Source of the DNA: Desulfobulbaceae bacterium
GTDB taxonomy: Bacteria > Desulfobacterota > Desulfobulbia > Desulfobulbales > Desulfobulbaceae
Direction of reading: 5' to 3'
NCBI GenBank assembly: GCA_026986885.1
Contig: JALSNT010000621.1
Coordinates: forward strand, 1-6,911
Length of the DNA stretch: 6,911 nt
In this document: positions 1 to 6,086 of the stretch, piece after piece
Layout: every line of letters begins with the position of its first letter
How positions within the stretch are numbered: position 1 is the first letter of the stretch
Translations under genes and position numbers: made by a program
Notes under the pieces: generated by a model
What the model was told of the DNA's origin: nothing
The model's input: the letters and a program-made list of their open reading frames with translations, nothing else
Databases searched by the model: none

Positions 1-516
1 CTGACCGGGGTCAAAGACGCGCTGCGGCTCTTCCGGCCAGGGCGGCGGCGGTTCGTTCCGGCCCGCTGCGGCAATAATTCCAGGAATGGAGGTTGGCTCA
101 TCGCCGGCGGCAATGGCCTCCACCAGCAGGCCGAAACGTTCACCCTCGCCTATTATGCCGTAATCAACACCAAGGGCGGCAAATATTCTGTCCGGCATAA
201 TGGTAAAACCGGCGCCGCCGCAGACAAGTATTGCCCCGCTTTGATTCCTGAGCCAGTCAACCAGCCGCCGATATTCCCGGATAAAAAAACGGCTGTCACC
301 CTCATCGGTATTATCGATATTGCGGCAGGAAATTCCGATAATCCGGGGCGAAAAATCATTGACAATCCCGGCCAGTTCATCCAGTTGCAGACAGTTCATG
401 TCGGCAATCCGCACCCGGTGATTCTCTGCCACGGAAGCGGCCACATAATCAAGGCCGATGGGATACACCGGATAGGGGGCAGTCAGGGTATTGGGCGAGA
501 TGAGCAGAATGTTCAC
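1..516 (-). CDS. Cobalamin-binding (probable radical SAM) enzyme, N-terminal part, cut by window edge
   Basis: This reading frame is open from a GTG at 516-514 to base 1, giving 172 residues (first residues MNILLISPNT), so it is partial at its C-terminus. It reads as the Rossmann-like B12-binding domain that precedes radical SAM domains: a first strand with ILLISPN (3-9), PIGLDYVAASV (19-29), RIIGISCRNID (58-68), LVCGGAGFTIMPD (97-109) and DYGIIGEGE (118-126), the usual closing signature. The classical cobalamin-ligating DxHxxG is replaced by D39-M-N41-C-L-Q44, so no histidine would coordinate cobalt from below. This is common in B12 radical SAM enzymes. The CxxxCxxC iron-sulfur motif would lie beyond the edge, so the radical SAM part is inferred from domain order. 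The start overlaps the ketosynthase stop in GTGA, with a GGAG about 11 bases upstream, implying translational coupling. In this context it is probably a lipid or polyene tailoring enzyme (methylation or radical rearrangement). The substrate is unknown. Confidence 0.85.
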   Translation of the reverse strand, partial: MNILLISPNTLTAPYPVYPIGLDYVAASVAENHRVRIADMNCLQLDELAGIVNDFSPRIIGISCRNIDNTDEGDSRFFIREYRRLVDWLRNQSGAILVCGGAGFTIMPDRIFAALGVDYGIIGEGERFGLLVEAIAAGDEPTSIPGIIAAAGRNEPPPPWPEEPQRVFDPGQ

Positions 517-2672
517 GGCCGGGTAAACTCCATAACCGTGATGGTGGCGCCAAGGCCAAGGACGAAAATGGAATCATGACCGGAAAAAACCGGCCGCCCA
601 TCGGCCGACAGGTCTGCACTGTCTCCTTTCTCCAGGATGGTTGCCGCCAGAACGGCGGCGACGGCAGTTGCCGAGGCAAATTCGCCGATTTGTCGCCGAT
701 AGCGGAAAACCGGAACCACCGCCCTGACCCGGGCAAGAAATTTCCGCAGTTGTTCTTCACCGGCGGCTGATCCGGCCGCCGGTATCCCGGCAAGAATCAG
801 GCGGCAGCGCTGCTGCAGGTAATCCTGTCCGCCGCAGGCCTGGACAAGAGACTCCATATCCGTAGTACCCGGCCCGTAAAAAACAGAGCGCACCCGACAA
901 CGACCACCCGGCAGAGAACGGCTGACCACAAAAGCGGAGCCGCCGTCTGCCCGGTTTGCCCCGCCCCTTGCCGACGGGTCAAACAACGGCGACAGGTTCT
1001 CCTGATATTCATCGGCGCCAAGGACAAAGGCCGCCTCATCTTCATCCAGCATGAGATCTGCGGCAATGAGCGCCTGCTCAAAGGAATAATCACCGCCGCT
1101 GGTGGTAATATTGGCGCCGGTAGCTTCGAACATGAGGGCCACCTGCCCGGCCGGACCGTTATGCACCGAGCCGACAAAATCGGTGGGACTGGGAAACCGC
1201 TCGTCGGTTTCGGCAAGCCGCTCTAAAAAGGCATGGGTTTCCGACAGGGCGCCCCAGCCGGTGCCCATGAATACCGAACGTGGGGTATTCCCAGGGCCGC
1301 AATGGGCGAACGCCGACCGGGAGAGATTCAGGGCCATGCGGGGCAGTCGTTTCAGGCGACGAATCTTGCCGGGATCCAGCCCCCGGGAGACCTGATCATC
1401 CGCAGGCCTGCCGGCAACACTCTCCCCGGCAAGCAATTTCTCCATGGTAGCATCACGGCCGCCGGCGCCGGTCAGACAGCTTGCGCCATGAATGGTCAAC
1501 CAGCCCGGATCACAAGCCCCGGCAGCCGCAACAGAGGTCACTGCCCGCGGCCGCCCGATCACCAGGGAACCGTTATTGCCGCCGAAACCAAAGGAATTGG
1601 ACAACACCAGGTCGACGTTTTTTTCCTCGCCCTGTCGCAGCGGCTGCAGACGCAGGTCCCGGTCGGGTTCCTCCAGACCGACGGTCCCCGGCAGCAGTCC
1701 CTGTCTGACCGCCAAGACGGCAACCACCGCCTCAATGGCGCCGGCCGCGGCCAGACTGTGGCCGGTGGCGCCCTTGATGGAAGAAAGCGGCGGCGGATCG
1801 GGAAAAAGACTGCGCACCGCTTTTGCCTCGGCCAGGTCATTTTCCCTGGTGCCGGTTCCGTGCAGATTGATATAGTCGATATCCGCCGGGCTAATGCCGG
1901 CATCCGCAAGGGCCGTCCGCATGGCAGCCAGCGCTCCTGCGCCTTGTGGATGGGGCGCGGCCGGGTGCCAGGCGTCGCAGGACAAACCGGCTCCCAACAA
2001 CTCCGCCAGGGGATTTTGCGGGCGTCTGTTTGTCAGCAGCAGCATGGCCGCGCCCTCGGCAACCGCCATACCCTGCCGATTTTTATCCAGGGGACGACAG
2101 CCGTTGCGGTCAACAAGCTGCAGGGAATGAAAGCCGAAATAGGTAAGGCGGCACAGGGAATCAACTCCGCCGACCAGGACGCATTCCGCCCTGCCCCTCC
2201 TCAGCATCCGCAGGGCCAGGGTCAGGGCAACCGCCCCGGACGAACAGGCCGTCGATACGGTCAACATGGGGCCGCGACAGCCGCAGTCGTCGCCAACAAC
2301 TTGCGCCACTGTGTTCAGGCCGTGATACCGATATGATGCCGTATCAACAATTCCGTGGCGCAGCAGTTGTTCACTCTCCAGCATGCCGCCGGTGGTGGTG
2401 CCGATAATAACCGCATCCGGTGAATTCTTCCGCCCCTGCATGGCCTGCCGCGCGGCCGTCAAGGCCAGGCGGTGGGTGCGGGGCAGCTCCGGCATATCTT
2501 CCAGACCGCCCACCTGACCAACCGGCAGAGAATCTCCCTGCACCAGGGGAAAAAGAGAAAGCGGCACAATGGCGCTGCTGTTTTCCCGCAGCGCCGCCGC
2601 TGTTGCGGCCAGACCGCTGCCGAGGGCGCTGATGATTCCGGCCCCGGCGATGTACACCGGAATTTTTTTCAA
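513..2672 (-). CDS. Fused beta-ketoacyl-ACP synthase / chain-length-factor-like protein
   Basis: The 719-residue protein contains two tandem ketosynthase folds. The N-terminal half (about 1-375) is a complete condensing enzyme: N-terminal VYIAGAGIISALG (6-18), nucleophile C143 in STACSSG, H271 in NLHGTGT, K300 and H305 in KGATGHS, and the glycine-rich end NSFGFGGNNG (359-368). A short Ala/Gly linker follows. The second half (about 391-719) begins again with LTIHGASCLTGAG and ends with LGLGATIT, but by my alignment C143 corresponds to D528, H271 to A628 and H305 to E664. It therefore cannot condense and resembles chain-length factors such as the ApeC-type partner in APE systems. Expected role: Claisen condensation of malonyl-ACP units in the cytoplasm, with the second half setting length or forming the internal heterodimer. 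The start is TTG at 2672, overlapping the ACP stop (TTGA), with GAGGA just upstream. A GTG at codon 6 would cut into the first strand. Most single ketosynthases are about 410-420 residues. Confidence 0.93.
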   Translation of the reverse strand: MKKIPVYIAGAGIISALGSGLAATAAALRENSSAIVPLSLFPLVQGDSLPVGQVGGLEDMPELPRTHRLALTAARQAMQGRKNSPDAVIIGTTTGGMLESEQLLRHGIVDTASYRYHGLNTVAQVVGDDCGCRGPMLTVSTACSSGAVALTLALRMLRRGRAECVLVGGVDSLCRLTYFGFHSLQLVDRNGCRPLDKNRQGMAVAEGAAMLLLTNRRPQNPLAELLGAGLSCDAWHPAAPHPQGAGALAAMRTALADAGISPADIDYINLHGTGTRENDLAEAKAVRSLFPDPPPLSSIKGATGHSLAAAGAIEAVVAVLAVRQGLLPGTVGLEEPDRDLRLQPLRQGEEKNVDLVLSNSFGFGGNNGSLVIGRPRAVTSVAAAGACDPGWLTIHGASCLTGAGGRDATMEKLLAGESVAGRPADDQVSRGLDPGKIRRLKRLPRMALNLSRSAFAHCGPGNTPRSVFMGTGWGALSETHAFLERLAETDERFPSPTDFVGSVHNGPAGQVALMFEATGANITTSGGDYSFEQALIAADLMLDEDEAAFVLGADEYQENLSPLFDPSARGGANRADGGSAFVVSRSLPGGRCRVRSVFYGPGTTDMESLVQACGGQDYLQQRCRLILAGIPAAGSAAGEEQLRKFLARVRAVVPVFRYRRQIGEFASATAVAAVLAATILEKGDSADLSADGRPVFSGHDSIFVLGLGATITVMEFTRP

Positions 2673-2932
2673 GCGTCCTCTGCCCGGTTATCCCGGATAT
2701 AAGCAGTTAGGGAGTTCAATGAAGAAAATACCTTTTCCCCCACCTCCTGGGAGTTGATCACCACCCCGTAATCCTTTTCCACCATGACCACCATCTCCAG
2801 CACGTCAATGGAATCAATACCCAGTTCGCCACCCACCAGCTGGGCATCCGCATCCATATCTTCCGGCGAAACATCGGCCAGATTTAAAATATCAATGAGC
2901 TTGATTTTCAGCTCTTCAATCAATGTATCCAT
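2669..2932 (-). CDS. Acyl carrier protein
   Basis: This 87-residue acidic protein has the four-helix ACP pattern. The phosphopantetheine site is S41 in GIDSIDVLEM, a variant of the usual DSL motif with Ile after the Ser; the acidic recognition helix follows (VLEMVVMVEKDYG). It carries the growing acyl chain as a thioester for the fused ketosynthase next to it and, presumably, the reductase and dehydratase on the opposite arm. The length is slightly above the 77-80 residues of FabF-pathway ACPs. The start is ATG at 2932 with GAGAG five bases upstream (2938-2942). It is the first gene of the minus-strand operon, and its stop overlaps the ketosynthase start. Separate ACPs are normal in APE-type clusters. 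It is unlikely to be the housekeeping AcpP because fabF/fabD-type neighbours are absent. Confidence 0.95.
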   Translation of the reverse strand: MDTLIEELKIKLIDILNLADVSPEDMDADAQLVGGELGIDSIDVLEMVVMVEKDYGVVINSQEVGEKVFSSLNSLTAYIRDNRAEDA

Positions 2933-2995
2933 TTATTCTCTCTTTTCTCCATCCATCGGATAATTTATGCCCTATGAAGCTATTTACGTTCATGG

Positions 2996-3024
2996 TATAT
3001 ATTATGCCTTGGAGGCCTTGTCAT
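2996..3024 (-). promoter_or_regulatory. Candidate sigma70-type promoter for the ACP-ketosynthase operon
   Basis: Read on the minus strand, ATGACA (plus 3019-3024) matches five of six bases of the -35 consensus. After a 17-base spacer comes TATATA (plus 2996-3001) as a -10 element. It lies about 60 bases before the ACP start codon in the divergent intergenic region, which is visibly more AT-rich than the coding DNA around it. This is a match by eye only, in AT-rich DNA where chance matches are common. I found no equally good candidate for the plus strand. Confidence 0.35.
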
Positions 3025-3090
3025 CTGATTTAACGGTCGTTTTTTCAACAACTGCAGCGCAAGCGGATCCCTTACCTGAAAAAAACCCTT

Positions 3091-4146
3091 GTGATTTCCT
3101 TTTTACTGAAAGAATGGCTGCTGATTTTTTCCGCTGTCGGCTTCCTGCTCACCTCAGCGTTTAACCGGCATTTTCCCGGCTATTCGATTCAGGAAATAGA
3201 AATCCTGTTTCTTCTTTATGCGCTCTTTATCTCCATCAAGGGATTACAACAAAGCGGTATAATCACCGGCATATCCCGATCCCTTGAAAAAGGCGGCTTT
3301 ATACCGCTGAAACTGATACTGGCGGCCTTTTTCTTTTCCATGCTGGTCACCAATGATGTTGCCCTGATCATTCTCGTACCCTTAACCCTGGAGCTTTCCA
3401 TCGACCGCAAGGATTTGTTGATCATCGGCGAAGCTCTGGCCGTCAACGGCGGCTCTGCCTTGACTCCTTTTGGTAATCCCCAGAATCTATTTATCTACTG
3501 GTTTTACCATCTTGATTTCAGCAGCTTTATTGCATCCATCTGGCCATTTACCTGCGTTTTTTTGATCATAATGACAGCCCTGTCTCTTGCCGTCCGCGTC
3601 AAAGGGTCACCCGATCAGATATCCGGGCAGGCAATAAACAAAAAGCATGCCGTCATCCACTCGCTGCTGCTCAGCATCACCCTGCTGATCGTCCTCCACG
3701 TCCTGCCCACATTTATGGTCCTGATCATTATCGGCTATGGCTTATTTTTTGATCGACAGGCCCTGCGAGTTGACTATGCCCTGTTGATCTCTTTTTTCTT
3801 CTTTTTCGGACTTGCCGATAACCTGAAGACCATGCTGGCAATGGAGATACAGCATTCAAGGCACATATTTATTCTTTCCGCCCTTGCCAGCCAGGTAATC
3901 AGCAATGTGCCTGCGGCCCTGTTGTTTGCCAGGTTCACAAGCAACTGGCATGCGTTACTCTGGGGAACAAGTGTCGGTGGCTTCGGCAGTCTGTTCGGTT
4001 CCCTGGCCAACCTGATCGCCTATAAACTCTATCTCAACCATGAAACTTCGGTAAAACCGGGGCTGTTTACCATAAAATTTCTCTTTATAGGCTACATAGC
4101 TTTTTTTATTGGTGCCGGGCTCTTTTTTGTTTTACAAAAAACATGA
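3091..4146 (+). CDS. SLC13/ArsB-like (CitMHS superfamily) membrane anion transporter
   Basis: This 351-residue, very hydrophobic protein has roughly ten to eleven membrane segments (for example about 8-23, 36-50, 73-100, 148-168, 188-218, 229-243, 258-281, 285-311, 325-347). Family signatures of the ion-transporter superfamily are clear: TNDVALIILVPL (87-98), GGSALTPFGNPQNLFI (120-135), SNVPAALL (271-278) and GGFGSLFGSLANLIAYKLY (296-314). These are the re-entrant substrate/ion-site loops of SLC13-type and ArsB/NhaD-type carriers, so it probably moves an anion across the inner membrane coupled to Na+ or H+. The substrate cannot be read from sequence. It is shorter than the usual 400 or more residues. 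The start is uncertain: GTG 3091 lacks a good ribosome site, and the frame stays open upstream to a TAA at 3031 with only CTG alternatives (3052, 3076). It precedes the dehydratase by 113 bases and is not a standard APE component, so its link to the pathway is unproven. Its codons look less GC-rich than its neighbours'. Confidence 0.85.
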   Translation: MISFLLKEWLLIFSAVGFLLTSAFNRHFPGYSIQEIEILFLLYALFISIKGLQQSGIITGISRSLEKGGFIPLKLILAAFFFSMLVTNDVALIILVPLTLELSIDRKDLLIIGEALAVNGGSALTPFGNPQNLFIYWFYHLDFSSFIASIWPFTCVFLIIMTALSLAVRVKGSPDQISGQAINKKHAVIHSLLLSITLLIVLHVLPTFMVLIIIGYGLFFDRQALRVDYALLISFFFFFGLADNLKTMLAMEIQHSRHIFILSALASQVISNVPAALLFARFTSNWHALLWGTSVGGFGSLFGSLANLIAYKLYLNHETSVKPGLFTIKFLFIGYIAFFIGAGLFFVLQKT

Positions 4147-4154
4147 TAAACTAT

Positions 4155-4189
4155 CATGCCCTGGCAGCGCAATCTACGGCTGGGGCATG
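4155..4189. other. Hairpin in the gap after the transporter gene
   Basis: CATGCCC (4155-4161) pairs with GGGCATG (4183-4189), and inside it CAGC (4165-4168) pairs with GCTG (4179-4182), leaving a 3-base bulge and a 10-base loop. It starts nine bases after the transporter stop codon. No run of T follows on either strand, so it is not a classical intrinsic terminator. It could be an RNA stabiliser, a weak terminator or a processing site between the transporter and the four-gene block. A small perfect repeat (CATGG-TTGT-CCATG, 4186-4199) overlaps its right arm and would form an alternative pairing. Confidence 0.4.
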
Positions 4190-4248
4190 GTTGTCCATGA
4201 AAAAGAAGCCGCTGCCGCAAAAATAATCTTTGCTCGTCCCTCGACAAA

Positions 4249-4253
4249 TAAGG
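4249..4253 (+). promoter_or_regulatory. Ribosome binding site that fixes the dehydratase start
   Basis: TAAGG is followed by six bases and then ATG at 4260. This favours ATG 4260 over the in-frame TTG at 4230, which has no purine-rich site at a suitable distance and would add ten residues with no family counterpart. Confidence 0.6.
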
Positions 4254-4259
4254 TATTTT

Positions 4260-4733
4260 ATGCCAGTGTCAAAACCTGATCCATCATCACCCGATATCCT
4301 TGCCGGTCTGACTCTTGAAGACCTGCTGCCGCACCGGCCCCCCATGCTGCTGGTGGCCGAGGTGCTGGCGGTGGATTCCGTCCACGCTGTGACCGGCTCC
4401 ACGGTGCTTGCTTCCTGGCCGCTCCGGGAAGAAAATGGTGTCCATCCCTTGATTCTGGTGGAAATCGCCGCCCAGACCGCCGGGGTCTGCAACGGCTGGG
4501 ACAGGATTAAAACCCAGGGGTTGGATTCGGACCAGATGGGCTGGCTGGTGGCAATAAAAAAGGCGGATTTTTTTATCGACCTGCTGCCCCTGGACGGACG
4601 GATCATTGCCCGGGCGGAGAACACCTATAACTTTGAAAACCTGCGGGAGATCGCCTGCGAGATGCGCATGAACGATGCGCTCATCGGCCGGGCAACTCTG
4701 CAGCTTTTCCAGGCACGAAAAGAAAATGACTGA
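4260..4733 (+). CDS. ApeP-like 3-hydroxyacyl-ACP dehydratase (hotdog fold)
   Basis: This 157-residue protein is predicted to remove water from 3-hydroxyacyl-ACP to give the 2-enoyl-ACP. The N-terminal LLPHRPPMLLVAEVL (22-36) matches the PHR-x-P-MLL(L/V)-x-x-V opening shared by FabZ and the APE dehydratases. VHPLILVEIAAQTAGV (61-76) is the central hotdog helix with E68 and the AAQ pattern. Unlike FabZ there is no GHFP segment; at the matching distance before the glutamate the sequence has P54. H62, six residues before E68, is the only nearby histidine, so the active-site layout is ApeP-like rather than FabZ-like. It is the first gene of a tightly packed block: its last eight bases (ATGACTGA) contain the ketoreductase start. 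With ketoreductase and ACP in the same locus, a role in building a polyene chain is likely. The substrate chain length is unknown. Confidence 0.87.
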   Translation: MPVSKPDPSSPDILAGLTLEDLLPHRPPMLLVAEVLAVDSVHAVTGSTVLASWPLREENGVHPLILVEIAAQTAGVCNGWDRIKTQGLDSDQMGWLVAIKKADFFIDLLPLDGRIIARAENTYNFENLREIACEMRMNDALIGRATLQLFQARKEND

Positions 4734-5469
4734 CACTAAGAAAAACGAGCAAAAAATAGCCCTGATAACCGGTGGCAGCCGGGGAATCGGCCGGGCCATC
4801 TGCCGTGAACTGGCCGCTGCCGGCCATACCGTCATCATCAACTACATGAGCGACCGGCATGGCGCGGAAAAAACCCTGTCCCTGGTGGAGGAAACGGGCG
4901 GTGCGGGCAAAATCCTGCAGTTTGACGTCCGTGATGCCGCGGCCTGCGAAGAGGCGGTCGGCCTGGTAATCAAACAGTACGGCCGGATTGATGTGCTGGT
5001 CAACAATGCCGGTATCATCCGGGACGGTCTGTTCATGATGATGGAGCCGGAGAGCTGGCGCACGGTCATCGACACCAGCCTAAACGGCTTTTACAACATG
5101 ACCCGGCCGGTGGTGGAACAGATGGTACGCAGCCGCAGCGGCGCCATTGTTTCGATTTCCTCGGCCTCTGCGCTCATGCCCAACCGGGGCCAGACCAATT
5201 ACGCGGCGGCCAAGGCCGGGTTGAATGCGGCCTGCCGGGCCCTGGCATCCGAGGTGGCCAGGCTGGGCATCCGGGTCAACGCAGTGGCGCCGGGCCTGAT
5301 CGAGACCGACATGATCGAAAAGGCGCCCAGGGATCATATAAAAAACATGATCCCCATGGCCAGAATCGGCCGACCGGAAGAGGTGGCAAAGGTGGTCGGC
5401 TTTCTCTGCAGTGATGCGGCTTCCTATGTGACCGGCCAGGTTATCTCGGTCAACGGAGGCATGATTTGA
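4726..5469 (+). CDS. 3-oxoacyl-ACP reductase, FabG/ApeQ-like
   Basis: This 247-residue classical short-chain dehydrogenase/reductase has the normal FabG length. It has the cofactor loop TGGSRGIG (15-22), D68 in FDVRD, NNAG (93-96), the active-site S146, Y159 and K163 (NYAAAKAG), PG (189-190), and the C-terminal GQVISVNGGMI. It is expected to reduce 3-oxoacyl-ACP to 3-hydroxyacyl-ACP, probably with NADPH, in the cytoplasm, feeding the preceding dehydratase. The fourth residue of the SDR tetrad, normally Asn in a N-L-x-G/S-x-F context, appears as S118 in DTSLNGFYN, with an Asn two places later. The ATG at 4726 sits inside the end of the dehydratase gene (8-base overlap) with only a weak purine-rich site. 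Starting there gives the expected short N-terminus before the first strand IALITGG; an upstream in-frame ATG at 4675 would add 17 residues unlike the family. It is a cluster paralogue rather than the housekeeping fabG, judging by its neighbours. Confidence 0.95.
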   Translation: MTDTKKNEQKIALITGGSRGIGRAICRELAAAGHTVIINYMSDRHGAEKTLSLVEETGGAGKILQFDVRDAAACEEAVGLVIKQYGRIDVLVNNAGIIRDGLFMMMEPESWRTVIDTSLNGFYNMTRPVVEQMVRSRSGAIVSISSASALMPNRGQTNYAAAKAGLNAACRALASEVARLGIRVNAVAPGLIETDMIEKAPRDHIKNMIPMARIGRPEEVAKVVGFLCSDAASYVTGQVISVNGGMI

Positions 5470-6086
5470 TGCGTTTTTTCCTCCCATGCCTCCAGGCCAT
5501 CGCACTTTTTTTTCTTATTTCCCCCATGTTGCCGGGCGGGCGGGCGATTGCCGAAAAAACCCGGCCCCATGCCATATCCGTACAATCGGTACAGGCCGAT
5601 TTTATCCAGGAAAAGCACCTGCCCATCCTGGTCCGGCCACTGGTCTCCAGGGGACGTTTTCTCTTTAAAGCCCCGGACTCCCTGCGCTGGGAATACACCA
5701 GCCCGTTTCACTCCGTCCTGCTCATGGACCGGGGAAAAATCCGAAAATTTGTAGAAAAAAACGGCCGCCTGGTGGAGGAAACCGGCATGCGGCCCGGCGC
5801 CGTGCAACTGGTCATGACCGAGATCAGCGGCTGGTTGAACGGACATTTTACAAATACCTCGACATTCACGCTCAGGCAGGACGGGACGACCATTCTTCTG
5901 ACCCCCAGAAAAAAGGGGATGGCCGCCTTTGTCAATGCAATCAGGCTGCAGCCCGGCGACCGGCCCGGCCTGTTGCGATCGGTCACCATCTTTGAGGATA
6001 ATGCGAAAAAAGCCTTTACCACCATGGTCTTCAGGCATGCCCGGCTCAATCATGCCATTGCGGAAAAACTGTTTGCCAGCCCATGA
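5469..6086 (+). CDS. LolA-like periplasmic lipoprotein/lipid carrier
   Basis: This 205-residue exported protein has a signal peptide: a short positive start, hydrophobic core IALFFLISPML (11-21), and a likely cut after AIA at residue 28. The mature part reads like LolA: VQADFIQEKHL (41-51), RGRFLFKAPDSLRWEY (61-76) with the conserved RW pair, and SVLLMDRGKIRKF (82-94), then alternating strands of an open beta barrel. LolA shuttles lipoproteins from the inner to the outer membrane. Cluster-borne relatives next to APE genes are thought to carry the lipid product or serve the dedicated export route. The start ATG overlaps the FabG stop by one base (TGATG) with a strong GGAGG nine bases before it (5455-5459). 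A TTG at 5466 is an alternative with six-base spacing and would add one residue. Its placement directly before a lipoprotein gene supports a shared envelope function. Confidence 0.85.
   Translation: MRFFLPCLQAIALFFLISPMLPGGRAIAEKTRPHAISVQSVQADFIQEKHLPILVRPLVSRGRFLFKAPDSLRWEYTSPFHSVLLMDRGKIRKFVEKNGRLVEETGMRPGAVQLVMTEISGWLNGHFTNTSTFTLRQDGTTILLTPRKKGMAAFVNAIRLQPGDRPGLLRSVTIFEDNAKKAFTTMVFRHARLNHAIAEKLFASP

Noticed and set aside
241..579. A 112-codon plus-strand frame at the left end
   Set aside because: It lies opposite the B12-binding domain frame, whose motifs are clear on the minus strand; the plus-strand product has no family features.
1233..2336. A 367-codon open frame on the plus strand opposite the ketosynthase gene
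   Set aside because: It is a shadow of the GC-rich minus-strand gene: low-complexity Gly/Gln/Arg-rich translation, no recognisable motif, and the minus-strand frame has clear ketosynthase signatures over the same bases.
2974..3033. A 19-codon leader-like frame in phase with the transporter
   Set aside because: There is no ribosome site before the ATG, and no run of one amino acid or terminator/antiterminator pair that would mark an attenuator peptide.
2967..3164. A 65-codon plus-strand frame starting in the divergent region
   Set aside because: It runs out of frame into the transporter gene, has no ribosome site and no recognisable sequence. The transporter frame explains the overlap.
3091..4146. 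Arsenite efflux pump (ArsB) as a specific call
   Set aside because: The superfamily motifs fit but no arsR, arsA or arsC neighbours are present and the context is lipid biosynthesis, so only the superfamily level is supported.
4154..4841. Two long minus-strand frames opposite the dehydratase and ketoreductase
   Set aside because: Both are compositional shadows of well-supported plus-strand genes with no motifs of their own.
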